Shown in pieces: positions 18,519-28,812 of a stretch of 34,303 nt of DNA. This DNA is from Hypsibius dujardini (taxonomy: Eukaryota; Tardigrada; Eutardigrada; Parachela; Hypsibiidae). Both the position numbers and the translations under genes were made by a program. Location: the NCBI GenBank assembly GCA_001579985.1, contig LRSR01001014.1, forward strand, positions 1 through 34,303. Direction: 5' to 3'. The notes under the pieces are model-generated. The model worked only from the letters and a program-made list of their open reading frames with translations, had not been told where the DNA came from and ran no database searches. How positions within the stretch are numbered: position 1 is the stretch's first letter; every line of letters begins with the position of its first letter.

Positions 18519-20254
18519 ATGGCGGTATGTATGTAAAAATGTAATAAACTCGCGCCAATCTTTATTAAAATTATTGATTGATTTCGTATTTTAAGTTTTG
18601 GTTATAACATAGATGGCGTAGAGTAATTTCGGATTGCCAATTTGCTCAGTTTAAGGATCTGTGCAAAGGTGAGGAAACTTGTTCCAATCCGATGCCTCTT
18701 CCAGACTGAGTCTGGCTTGTGAGGAAACGTGTTCCAATACCAGATCAGGTCTCCACCAGATGAACTGTATTAGAATAATTCAACAGACTTGTAACGGTGA
18801 GGAAACGTGTTCCAAACCAACAAAATAATCAATCAACAGGTCAGACTGTAGGTCAGGGTTCAGGTACTTGTTCCGGCGCTGACTTCAAAAACAACAAGTA
18901 ATTAAAGGTGAGCTGGGGAGGAAACGTGTTCCAACTCAGAAATAGGGATCTTATTTTTATTACAATTGAGTTCTTTCAAAAATAATTTAGTTCATTTTTT
19001 TCATCCATAATTTTGTTCCAGAGGGTCTTGCTGACATTGTGACTATTATTTTTAGTCTTTACTTTTATCTTGTGTTACCAGATGGCATAACTGTGATTTG
19101 TTGGTATGTGGGTGTTCAATGTTTACAATTTGTTTGTCTGTGTCGCGCGGTAAAATTTATTTTTTTATGTTGTCGTCTGGTCACCTTATTGCCTGCTTAT
19201 TCTTGTAAAATATTTCCTAAGTTGCAGCCTCAATTTTATTGCGTGTTTTTTAATGGATTGGTTTTCCATCCGTCGGTTTGGGAAATCTGGTTTCACTGCC
19301 GCCCTTTCTGACTGTCAACTGTTTTGCTACTTTTCTGGCCCAGTTTCTCTTTTCACATTTCCTTTTTTTGCGCTACCTTTTTTCTTGCTGATTCCATGCT
19401 TTGTAGCTCAAGTCTGTCCCAAGTACCTTCTGGGCTTTTTTCTATCTTAGGGTAGGGGAACGCTCCATATTTCTGAGCAAACACCCGGCGACGAGAAGGA
19501 CGCCAGGGCCAAACCGGGCGTGGCTGTCGTTCACGGATGGACGAATGCGCCTGTCCACTGTTTTGGAACGAGCATGATGCGTTCTTGCGTTCGGAGGATG
19601 AACTGCCTCAAGGGTGCTGACGTCCACGTCAACAGCTTTGGCGGGGCGAGATTGATTACAGTTTTTTCTCAATTGAGGCAAGCTGTACGCGGTGGTGGAT
19701 GGCGCAAGCCGGGAGCAGGGCGGAAGCTCATTGTTCTGGAGGGTGGAACAAACGACATTCACAGTCGGGCGGTAAAGTGGCAGACTGGTGACTTCAACCT
19801 GGCGCTGATTCACTTAGACATCCAGTCTCTCGTCAATACAATCAAAACGGGCGTGGCTGAGTTTCGAGGAGTGTTTCAGAAGTTTTAGCTTGTCGGTGTG
19901 ATGGACCGGTTCGACAGCCGATCGGCAGCAGATGCTGCTTCAAATCCTTCCGTTTCCGACGATGAATTTCAGTTCTTCCGAAGCGTGGGAATCCGTTTCT
20001 TCAACGAGAAGATCGACCAGTGGGTCAAGAGCGGAGACTCTGCAGTGGCAGGTGTTCACTTTGTGAAAATCTGGGAGCTCGGTGGCTTCGTCGAGGCGGA
20101 TCTTTTCGGTCGCGGTGGTAACGGGGTTCATTGCCGTTACGTGCCTACCAGCGAGCAGCGCAACCAGCCGCGGGCCACTTATGATCCGCGCATGAAGTAT
20201 CAGAACGTCATCCGGGAAGAGGCGCAGCGGATGGTGGACAAGAAGGGTCTCTGA
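18519..20254 (+). pseudogene. SGNH/GDSL hydrolase-like gene, copy B (one stop)
   Basis: Predicted exons are 18519-18524 (ATGGCG then GTATGT donor) and 19451-20254 (804 bp; acceptor ATCTTAG at 19444-19450). The 926-nt intron holds the palindromic site cluster. The protein parallels copy A, with CFGTSMM (block I Ser), a Gly-Gly pair at block II (kept here, lost in copy A), GGTND (block III) and GNGVHC (block V-like His, Asn at the usual Asp position). A TAG at 19886-19888 replaces CTG of copy A, cutting the protein roughly in the middle; the rest stays open to TGA at 20254. Synonymous-looking differences between copies suggest the frame was under selection before duplication. Confidence 0.65.
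18673..18932. promoter_or_regulatory. Cluster of four palindromic 13-mers, copy B
   Basis: Sites at 18673-18685 (CTTG variant), 18723-18735, 18801-18813 and 18920-18932 plus the partial site at 18863-18874. The 13-mers are unchanged from copy A although the intervening sequence has drifted, which points to function or recent homogenisation. Confidence 0.7.
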
Positions 20255-20298
20255 CTTGATCTACGATCTGAGTCGGTGTTTCATCCAGCCTTTTTTGT

Positions 20299-20334
20299 TA
20301 TAGCCGGGAGGAAACGTGCTAAAAACCGGTTATT
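20299..20334. promoter_or_regulatory. Decayed fifth 13-mer in palindrome, copy B
   Basis: Equivalent of 2842-2878. TATAGCCGG and CCGGTTATT arms remain, but the core reads GGAAACGTGCTAA, having lost the TTCC half. It lies about 45 bp after the SGNH stop. Confidence 0.5.
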
Positions 20335-20336
20335 AT

Positions 20337-21780
20337 ACATCCGATTTCATTGTCACTTTAGAGAAATTAGATTGCAATGGCAAATGAGCGGGAGGCAAGG
20401 TAGGGTGTTGTGAAGAGTAAGGTCCATTGGACAACAAAACATAATGAATATTGTAATAAGTCTAAAGTGACAAAAGTGACGCAAAGGTTAGGTTGAAGAA
20501 GGATAAAAGAAATAACTTAAAATGGAGAAGTGCGATCGGAGAGAATAGTGTAAATTGCAGCGACAGATAGTTGAATTAGGGTAGAGGTTATGGAAAGACG
20601 TTTGGCTGCACGTCAATACAGCAAAAAATTATAAAGCAGGGAGTGACTAGATTCAGGCGGCGTTTTATTAGGGAAACACTTCACACAATGAATATTTGTG
20701 TAACTACAAATAAAATAATTAGAAACGAAAAGTTTGCAGAGGTTTCGTCGCGGGAAAGGAGAAAGGAAATAAGTTCAGGTTGGGGAGAAAAGCGGTCCGA
20801 AAGAAAAGTCTTAATCGTTGCGACAAAAAAATTGGAGGAGGCGGTGAGGATTGGGGGGGGGTGGGACTTTTGGTTCAACCTTAACCCCTTAACGTCCAAT
20901 GGCATGCAAATACCGACAGAGCGACCTTTGGTTTTTTATTCCCAAAGCGTTCGATCGATTTTGGCAAACTCAACTGGTTTTGAGATTTTAATTGATTGTT
21001 CAAAATGAGAGATTTTTAGTTTAACGTTTGTTGAATGTCTAATGTCCGACATAAATGTTAAAAGTCGGCCAGTTTTGTTTATTTTTTGGGTTGCTGAGGT
21101 CGCCAATTGCCAATAAATCCTAAAAATTTTAAAAGTACGAACTCTTTTGTGTTTATCAAATAAATTATAGCTTGCCAACTTAGTAAAAATTGTTTGGATC
21201 GGATGAATGGTCAGGTTGTGATCAATGGTAAAAAAAAGTCAACAAATTTCCGTAGAAAAACGTTCAATATTGATTCCGATGAAAAACCAATGGTTCATTG
21301 CTTAAAATGCTTAAAAAAGATGCCAATCTTCACTTGACACAATTTCAGCCAAAAATTTATGCCTACTTACAGTGGACAGTGGTGAAGCTAAAAAACGACA
21401 TTTTTGCCAAGTCATAAAAAAATTAAATTTTTTTTTATAATTGAAGGAAAATATTTCTGGGAAAATTTTTTTTGGTATTCAAATCAAGTTGGATTAATAG
21501 TTGGGTTAATGCAGCGATAAATTTTAGTTTTGAGGGGGTGAAGTGGGTGGTGGTGGGTTTTCCTTAGGAAACACTTCACATATCTATTATCCTAATAGCC
21601 GAATGATTACTATTGCTGGACTGGATGAATAATCACGGCTAGAAAAAAACTTGCAATTAAGAATTTTTCACCATGCGATTTTCACAGATGCAGATGACTA
21701 CTTCAATGTTTGTGTTTAGGTTAACTCTGTATGAGCCTTCGATTTGCGGTTCGCCAATTTTACGGACGGACTCCGTCCTG
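20337..21780. other. Gene-free spacer between SGNH and OTU regions, copy B
   Basis: Homologous to 2880-3999 but longer, with an extra A/T-rich part near 20850-21450. Short open frames are not shared with copy A. GGGAAACACTTCACA (20671) and AGGAAACACTTCACA (near 21567) repeat the motif of copy A. Confidence 0.6.
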
Positions 21781-22419
21781 CTGCATCTTGAATTATCTGC
21801 ATCCGACACTCTCCAGGCAAATGTAATGTCGACAATCCCTCCTAATAATCTGCTCCACACGTTTGTTTATGCGCAACTAAAAACCTATTACGCAGTTAAC
21901 GTGCCCCATGTCGTCGGCGGAAAAATGACCACCCGAGTTTCAGCACCCCTGGAGGTCATTTTGCATGAACTTGGCCAGCTGATTGGCCACGACTGCAAAC
22001 CAGACGGAAATTGTCTCTTCCGGGCACTTTCTATGTTGCTACACGGAATTGAAGACCGTTGGGAGGAAATCAAAGCACAAATACTCTTATACGCTGAAAC
22101 CAGACCCGACTGGCTGATGCAGTTTTTTGACAACTCCGACGACAACGACGCTGATGATCGTACCTTCATTAAGTTTCTTCGGGACCTCGGCACCGCCAAT
22201 GCATGGGGTGGCGAGCACTACATCGGTATTGCCTAACGGTTGTTTGAGATTAATATCTGGACCTATTCCCACGCTCACTGGGAAACGTATATTCGTGGAG
22301 ACCCGGTTAATGATCACCAGAAGTCAACGTCAACTTGGGTAGATAACGCTCTGGTTGGAGGGGATGTTGCTGGACATCCGTATGGCTTCCACATTCCGAC
22401 ACTTTCCAAGCAAATGTAA
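21781..22419 (+). pseudogene. Stand-alone OTU cysteine protease gene, copy B
   Basis: The coding region is best read from ATG 21826 to TAA 22417-22419 (197 codons). OTU features are KPDGNCLFRALSM with the likely catalytic Cys63 after Asp60, WGGEHYIGIA, and YGFHIPTLSK with the likely catalytic His189. One TAA at 22234-22236 interrupts it, in the place of a sense codon between IA and RLFEINIW. Both its start and its stop lie in a TAATG overlap (21824-21828 and 22417-22421), and sequence just before the start resembles the OTU 3' end, so OTU units are head to tail. OTU enzymes usually cleave ubiquitin linkages; a role in the element is unknown. The upstream in-frame extension to 21673 is probably a remnant of another unit. 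Confidence 0.75.
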
Positions 22420-22655
22420 TGTCGACAAACCCATCAAAACCTATTACGCAGATAACGTGTCCCGTGTCGTCGGCGGAAAAATGACCAATCGAGTTTCAGC
22501 ACTCCTTGAGGTCATTTTGCATGAAATAGGCCAGCTGATTGACCACAACTGCAAACCAGATGGAAATCGTTTCTTCCGGGCATTTTCCATGTTGCTGCAC
22601 GGAACTGAAGACCGTTGGGAGGAAGTCAAAGCTCAAATACTTTTATACGCTGAAA
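22419..22655 (+). pseudogene. Truncated second OTU unit, copy B
   Basis: Starts at the TAATG overlap, then loses about 40 bp and shifts frame relative to the first unit. The core reads KPDGNRFFRAFSM, so the catalytic Cys is replaced by Arg. Homology stops near 22655, at a GTTGCTGGAC sequence also found near the end of the first unit (22368), consistent with a deletion between short direct repeats. It is a dead duplicate. Confidence 0.7.
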
Positions 22656-22979
22656 TGTTGCTGGACGCCCGTACGATTTCGTATTTACAAGAGTGCTTGC
22701 CATTATCACGCTGCTGTTCGCAATCCCCTGCTCACTGCCCGCACATCAGAGTCAACAGCAGCACAGCAACCCGTTGCAAGCGTTAAGTCAATCGGCAGTG
22801 CCAGATGCGAGTTTATCACTGCACCATTCACCCATGCACCGTTTCCAAAGTCACCACAATCTGCAAAGTTTTTGTCGGATGAGTTACTTGGTAAACTGAT
22901 AATTTCAAAATCATTTGCGCCTAAACGGCTCCCGGCTAGGATCTCTGAAAAAACTCACTTGAGTACTGCCTGCCTTTCC

Positions 22980-23810
22980 TTACCTTTCATCTCCATTTCT
23001 GTTGTGGCTGAAGCCCCTAAATTCACTACTTTTTTAGATCCGAATGTTTCTACCCCCAAGTTGAAATCCATACCGTTTTCATGGACTGCTGTCCAGAAGC
23101 AAATTCTTTTCGACTGCTATCGGGAAGCAGGAAGAGTATGCAAGGGTGAGATGTTGAAGGTGAAACTGCTCGAGATGTTCCAAGCTCATTATCCGGACTT
23201 CCAGCAGGCTCCGAGCACTTTACTAAGACGGTATTTTGACTTTTCCAAAGAACGAGAAAGACTATCGAGTTCATGTCCAGGGGCTTCGACTTCGATCTCA
23301 GCAGACGCTGATGACGGTATGGCTTGGTCATTTTGGAATTACTTTTTTGTTTCTAATTTTTGTTCATTTAATTGAGTGGTTGTAGTCACTCAGTTTCGCC
23401 GAAAAAAGAGTGTTGCAAAATTTGCGTGGACCGACGAGTCAAAGCAGTGTCTCAGCGGTCTGGTGGCAAAAATGACAGCTACAGTTCCACGCAACGGCAA
23501 GGTGTGGCCTGAAGTTCTGAGGCGTTTTCGATCATTTCATCCGGATTGTGCCCTGTCTGACAATTCCATCCGGACTCGTTTTTATGACATCAAAAAAGGA
23601 GCACAGCTTTCTGCCGCCGAAAATCCAATTCTCCTATGGCAATCTGATGTACACACCTTTCTTGTCGACTGCGCACAGAAAGCTGATGCAGAGGACAGGC
23701 TGAACCGCACCTTGTTCATGAATAAAGGGAGGGCCGGAGGCCAAGGGAACTATTTCAAACTGGTGACTCGTTTTTTCCAAACAAAATATCCAGATTTCAC
23801 CGCCAATCAA
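22980..23810 (+). pseudogene. Tandem Myb/SANT-like domains, copy B
   Basis: Exon 1 ends with one helical domain (SWTAVQKQILFDCYREAG, later HYPDFQQAPSTLLRRYF). A 69-nt intron (23317-23385) follows, and exon 2 (23386-23810) begins a second (FAWTDESKQ, KVWPEVLRRF, SIRTRFYDIKKG) and ends with YFKLVTRFFQTKYPDF, which echoes the end of the first. The spacing of Trp and aromatic residues fits Myb/SANT-like or MADF-like DNA-binding folds. They could recognise the element's own ends or palindromic sites; that is inference. Both exons are open in this copy. Copy A has lost the first domain. Confidence 0.6.
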
Positions 23811-23871
23811 GTAGGAACCAGTTCCCACCTTTTTAATGTTAACTTGAGGGTGACAGTAGTCTTGATTGCAG

Positions 23872-24733
23872 AAATTACGCCAGCTCTACAGCCTTAACTA
23901 TGTTCGTCTTCCAGTCCCATCAAACCCAGCCTCTAGAAAGAGCCTGGAGGGTATAATGAAGTATTGGCAGTATGGGCACGACATCTCCACACGTTCCCTC
24001 TTCGAGGCCGTTTGTTTCAACTGCTCTCGAATGATTAGCAAGAAGGAGCGCCGCCGAATCGCCACTTTTCAGCCGGATCGACCGCTAGAGGATGAGGAAA
24101 CCTTGGAGTCAACGGTACCGATTGAGCATTATTATGATGCGGCGTATCTGGTTGATGTCAATTATGTGGCAGTGCAAGGTGGCGATGGGTTACCTGCAAC
24201 TTTTTACGTTTGCGAGCGTTGCCGGAAAGTTCCCGTTCTTCCTAGTGCTGACAGTCCGCTCAAGTTGTTTGATATCACCAAATTTGACCGAGCAAAGCTG
24301 CTTCCCGAGCCAGATGTGAGAATAAACTGCTTTCTCGGTTTTATTGGAGTTGTAACGGTTGTTTTTTAGGCTTTGCGCTGCCTCAACGGGTACGTCAAAG
24401 GTCAGATTCAACCATGCGGACTCTTCTCAGTGCGGATCAAAAAAGCATCAGGCAGAACTTTCGAGCACAGGCGCGGGGAAGTCAACATTCTCCCGAAGCT
24501 GGCCTCACATTACATGGACATGTTTGCTATAATGTTTGAGAAGGAGCCAGCTGCGATTAAGAAAGACATCCAGGCGAGTGGTGAACCGGGAATGACGCAA
24601 AGCGCGATGGACCACCTCGTAATCAAGAACGCGTTGAGTTTTCTCCGGAAGCATAAATACCTCTTCAAAAACCTGTACGCGCAGTGCGAGACTCTACCGT
24701 TTTGTTCGGAATGAAGGAGTTCAGTCGGTCAAG
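23872..24733 (+). pseudogene. Cys-rich region N-terminal to Rep, copy B
   Basis: Exon 23872-24315 is open (148 codons) and has two Cys pairs, FNCSRM and YVCERCRK. A 54-nt intron (24316-24369) leads into ALRCLNGYVKG, then GEVNILPKLASHYMDMF. A likely zinc-binding region of the sort preceding Rep in Helitron proteins. Exon 24370-24733 is 364 bp, one base too many for its phase; the frame shifts near 24690, where removing a base reads through to the GTGCGC donor at 24734. Confidence 0.6.
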
Positions 24734-25166
24734 GTGCGCGCCTCTTTAAATCATTCGCGTTGGATTTGAAAGTTATCCGTCTCCTTTTATCGTAGACTAT
24801 TGGTGGATTTGTACCTCGCCCAGCCGATCCGAAAAAGACTGCCGCTGATGTGGGCGAGGGGGCTGAGGAGATGGTGCTGCTTGCGCCACATGGAGAAATT
24901 ATATAATATCCGATGGACGAGGTGAATTACGGTATTGTGCATCCGAAAGACAACGGCGTGCCAGATATGGTGCGAGTTGCTTATGGATCAGAGTACTTGG
25001 AGGAAAAGGTTCTGGTCAACTTCTGGCAGGGTACTGGTGGGTTTTATCAAAAAATTGCTGCTGCAGCTGGTTGGAGTCGGCGCGAATACGTCAAATATCG
25101 TTTGCTGATGGTAATATTTAGCTTATTTTTATACGCTGATTTGATTTTCACGTGGTTGTGTTTCAG

Positions 25167-26306
25167 CTCCATCCAGCTTTCCGTAATGAGCCCGCGTGGA
25201 TTTTCTATCAAACTGATCAGCTGATCAAGGAGCAGATCCGCAACTATAACATGAACACCGTCAAGGTTGTCGATCTGGTTAATCCCTTGTCCAAAGAAGA
25301 CATTGAAAGACAGGAGCAGGATCCCTACAAACGCTTCGGGACAAAAATGCCCGCCAACCTACCCAACAGCAAGCCATTCATGTCCTCCAAATGTCTCGAC
25401 CTCAAAGCTCTGGCCAAGCATTTAGGGGAACCTGCCCGTTTTATCACCCTCACACAGAACGACGACTGGTTGGAGTTGCTTGCTTGTACGCAACCGCATG
25501 AGATGCCCGGTGAACGACCCCATGCACGCAAACACGATCGTGCTTGGCGGAAGCGTTCGAGGACCATCCCTACGTCTAAGTTCGATCCCAATTGCACGAA
25601 AGAAGATCCGAAATTGAAAGAGAAGATCAGCGAACTAAGTAAGCGCTTAAACAAGTCTTTCAGGCTCAATATTTAACTGACTGTTATGCTCAATTGCTAC
25701 AGAGAAAATACACGGTGTGCACTTTCCGGTGGAGATGGTCGAAGCATTTTGTCAGCGTTTTGAGGGTTTCATGGACCGCTTCATTCGGACTGAGAACAAC
25801 GTCTTCGGACGGGTGAAGGACTGGTGGTACCGAATGGAATTCCTGAAACGTGGCGGCATTCACATCCATATGGTCATATGCTGGGATGAGGAGACGGCAC
25901 CGAATGAGCAGAAGATCTCGGCTGAAATGCCGCGTTTCAAAGACCCCAACGATCCAACGAAAACCCATCCGATGAATGATTAATGGCGAGAAACGGTGCT
26001 GAATACTCAGATTCACCACTGTTTTGACAGTCGCTGCCTCCGTGGGCCTGGCGGAACCCGTCTTAAGAACTGCAAATACGGCTTCCCTTTTGCCGTGTGT
26101 TCCGAGGAGCGGCTGGATAAGACGGGCATCCGGTACTGACATTGAAGACGTCTCCGTCTCCCCATACGTCCTGGAGTTACTTTTGTACTGGCAAGGTCAC
26201 GTTAACGTTCAGCGCGTCACCAAACACGGCTGGGAGATGTACTTGGCGAAGTATATCGCCAAGTGCGCAACCGCGGAAGACATCCAGCTAGTGAAGATTT
26301 CTCCTG
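25167..26306 (+). pseudogene. Helitron Rep (HUH endonuclease) exons, copy B
   Basis: Exon 25167-25638 has LHPAFRNEPAWIFYQTDQ, typical of the Helitron N-terminal domain, and motif 1 as EPARFITLTQNDDWLEL (Rep F-x-T-x-T region). A 64-nt intron (25639-25702, phase 1) follows. Exon 25703-26306 has motif 2, RGGIHIHMVICWDEE (near 25849), with both HUH histidines, and motif 3, MYLAKYIAK (near 26236), with two tyrosines. A TAA at 25981 (TTG in copy A) and a 14-bp deletion near 26137 lie between motifs 2 and 3. The enzyme would nick and religate single strands at element ends. Confidence 0.93.
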
Positions 26307-26368
26307 GTAACATTTTGTTTTACCATTAGCGAACAATCCATTTTTAAATGTTAGCTTTTTGTCTCTAG

Positions 26369-27400
26369 TTCTCGGTGGCCAGAAACGAATACCCCCGTCA
26401 GATGCTGCTTTAGTGACCTCGGACGGTAAAAACGATTCGTCAATTGCTCAGCCTGTTCTTCCTGATCAAAACGACGAGCCTCCTTCTGAAAAAGTTCCAT
26501 ACGATCGGGTGACCAAAGACGACAGCGACGTCAAAAGATTTCTAACGTTGCGCGTCGTTAACATTCTGGAGGCCGTCATGCTGTGTTTCGGCTATCCCCA
26601 AGTTGGTTGCAGCCGCCTAATCATCTTCCTACCAATCGATATCGTCCCGGGAAGCTGCGTTGTCATGAGAAAGAAGCACAGAGAGGCAGCCAAGGGCGAT
26701 TCACCTTATTACGACACCAAGCTGGAAAAATACTTTTTACGGTCCGAGCTGCTGGAGGATGTGACTTATCAGCAGTACTTTGAGCAGGTACTTTCTTGTT
26801 TTACCTTGGCGCTCATAATTCTTTTTTATTGACAGTGTGTTTGCAGTATTACGTCAAGTACGACAGAAAGTCCGCCCCCGAAGAACCAGAAGACTACGCT
26901 CGAGATGATGAAGAGGAGAATATGTGGAGAGATAATTCGACCTTTTTCGTTGACCAAACCGCTGCAAAACGGAAGTGGGTCCGGCGAGCAAACCCTGCCC
27001 GCTACGCCGTTGGTCGCTTCCGGCACTTTGCTCCGCATGGTGACAACGTAGAGTCGTACTGCCTCATTAAGCTTCTCAAGGCTAAACCGGCTCGTCGATC
27101 TACAGTGGAGGGCTGGACTGCAGAGTTCGGGAGCTACCTCTTTGCATGTGTGCATTTGGGACTAGTAGAAAAGGGCGCCGAAGCACTGCATTTCCTCGAA
27201 GAGTGTGCGATGGAAGGATTCGACGACCTCCGCCTCAGGGAAATGGTGGAACGCTTCAAGGAGCAGGGGTGGCTGGAGGATCCCGACATTGACGGCCTCT
27301 TAGAAACTTTGGCTCCGGCCCACCAGGCAATTCGAAATGCCAGGGAAGACGTCATTGCACAAGCTGCCACTAACGCTGCCGAAATGCAGAAGGAAGTGGA
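26369..27400 (+). CDS. Rep-helicase linker exons, copy B
   Basis: Exons 26369-26787 and 26847-27400 are open in this copy and equal in length to those of copy A (419 and 554 bp). They encode an acidic, largely helical linker ending AEMQKEVE. No named domain is recognised. The joining intron 26788-26846 is 59 nt, phase 0. The following intron (27401-27520) is twice the length seen in copy A because of an internal partial duplication of the exon end. Confidence 0.75.
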
Positions 27401-27520
27401 GTAAGTGTGCCAGGGAAGACGTCATGCACAAGCTGCACTAACGCTGCCGAAATGCAGAGTGAGTAAGTGTATCAAATCATTTCAGATTGTATTAACTTCA
27501 TTTCATTCTATTAATGGCAG

Positions 27521-28812
27521 GTCCATTCCACTCGAAGATTTCTTGACCAACATGACACCTTCCCAGCGCTCCGCTTTCACTTACGCCACCGGACAAGTGG
27601 GAGGCAGGTGAACAGGTCCGCCTTCTGATTACTGGCGGGGCAGGAGTCGGGAAGAGCTATCTTTTGAAAGCTCTGGTGGCTTGGCTGCGTGACAGACACA
27701 TCACATTTGCCAAATGTGCCACCACCGGCATTGCTGCTCATCTCATCAGCGGCCGCACAGTTCACAACTTTCTCGGCATAGACTTTGAATTCAAGTCACG
27801 AATTCAGCATGGCACCTTTCAAGCGAAAGCGCTGTCAGACACGCAAGTGGTCTTTGTCGACGAGGTCAGCATGATGCCGCGTGAAGCACTCACGATGCTG
27901 GACGAGACATTGCGAGAGTTCAATAACCAAAACAGTGGCGCTCCATATGCTGCCAAATCCATCATACTCCTTGGAGATCCAGCACAGCTTCAAGCTGTGG
28001 GAAAGCATATCTGGCGAGAAGACCAGTTCAGCATGTTCCAGGTAGTTGTTCTCCGCGAAGTGAAGCGCCAGAGCGATACCCCTTTCATCGAGCTGCTCAA
28101 CCGTATGCGTCTGGGAAAGCTCACCGATGCCGACATGCAGATGTTAGCTACACGCCTCATCACCCGCGAGAAGTTGATTGAACTGGACATGACGCGTGGA
28201 GCGGTGCTTTTTCCTTTCCGGAAGGAAAAGAACGCCTACAACGTGGATGTGCTCGGCCGACTCCACTTATCCCACTATCGGGCAGTCGATATGGAAGCGA
28301 ATGGAGACGTTGTAACGTTTGCGTTGTCTAGGGAATACTTCGCGCTCATGGAGAAGCGGGGAAGAATTCCGGCGGCGTGTCTTAGCTTGAGGGTAGGCAC
28401 CAAGCTGATGCTGCTTCGCAACCTTCCAAACGGACAATCAAATTTTGGTTGGGTCAACGGCGCCATGTGCATCGTGGAGGAGCTGACTGATGACAGCATA
28501 ATCGTTTATCAGCAGAGTCATGCCAAGCGACGGCTGCCCTTCAAGCGACTTCAACATGACCTGCCGAGTAATGGAGGACCCAAATCGCAGAGATGGCAGT
28601 TTCCTTTCGATCTCGTTTACGGTTGCACGGTTCACAAGGCGCAGGGCCAGTCACTCAAGCCTTGCGTTTATGATGCTGATCGCCAAGCCTTCTCTGGTGG
28701 TGGTTACACCGCCTGTTCTCGGGCAACTGGTTTTCAGCAACTATATTTTTTGTCTGTTGGAAAGAAGGAGCAGTACTTTCTGCTGCTTCAACTGAAGCAG
28801 CTCCTGGTATGA
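27521..28812 (+). CDS. PIF1-family helicase region of Rep/helicase gene, copy B
   Basis: The same motif set as copy A: Walker A GGAGVGKS just before the Met at 27664, VFVDEVSMM, LLGDPAQLQAV, YGCTVHKAQGQSL and YTACSRAT. An extra C near 27592 (GCCACCGG for GCCACGG) shifts the frame before Walker A. The correct frame is open from about 27600 to a TGA at 28810-28812, where copy A has TGG. Roughly nine of ten bases look identical to copy A across this exon (by eye). The C-terminal homology continues beyond the stop to the exon end at 29166. Confidence 0.92.

Noticed and set aside
22693-22899. Signal-peptide-like start MLAIITLLFAIPCSLPA
   Set aside because: It is out of frame with the SANT-like exon, begins just after a deletion junction and ends after 68 codons. 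Likely chance.
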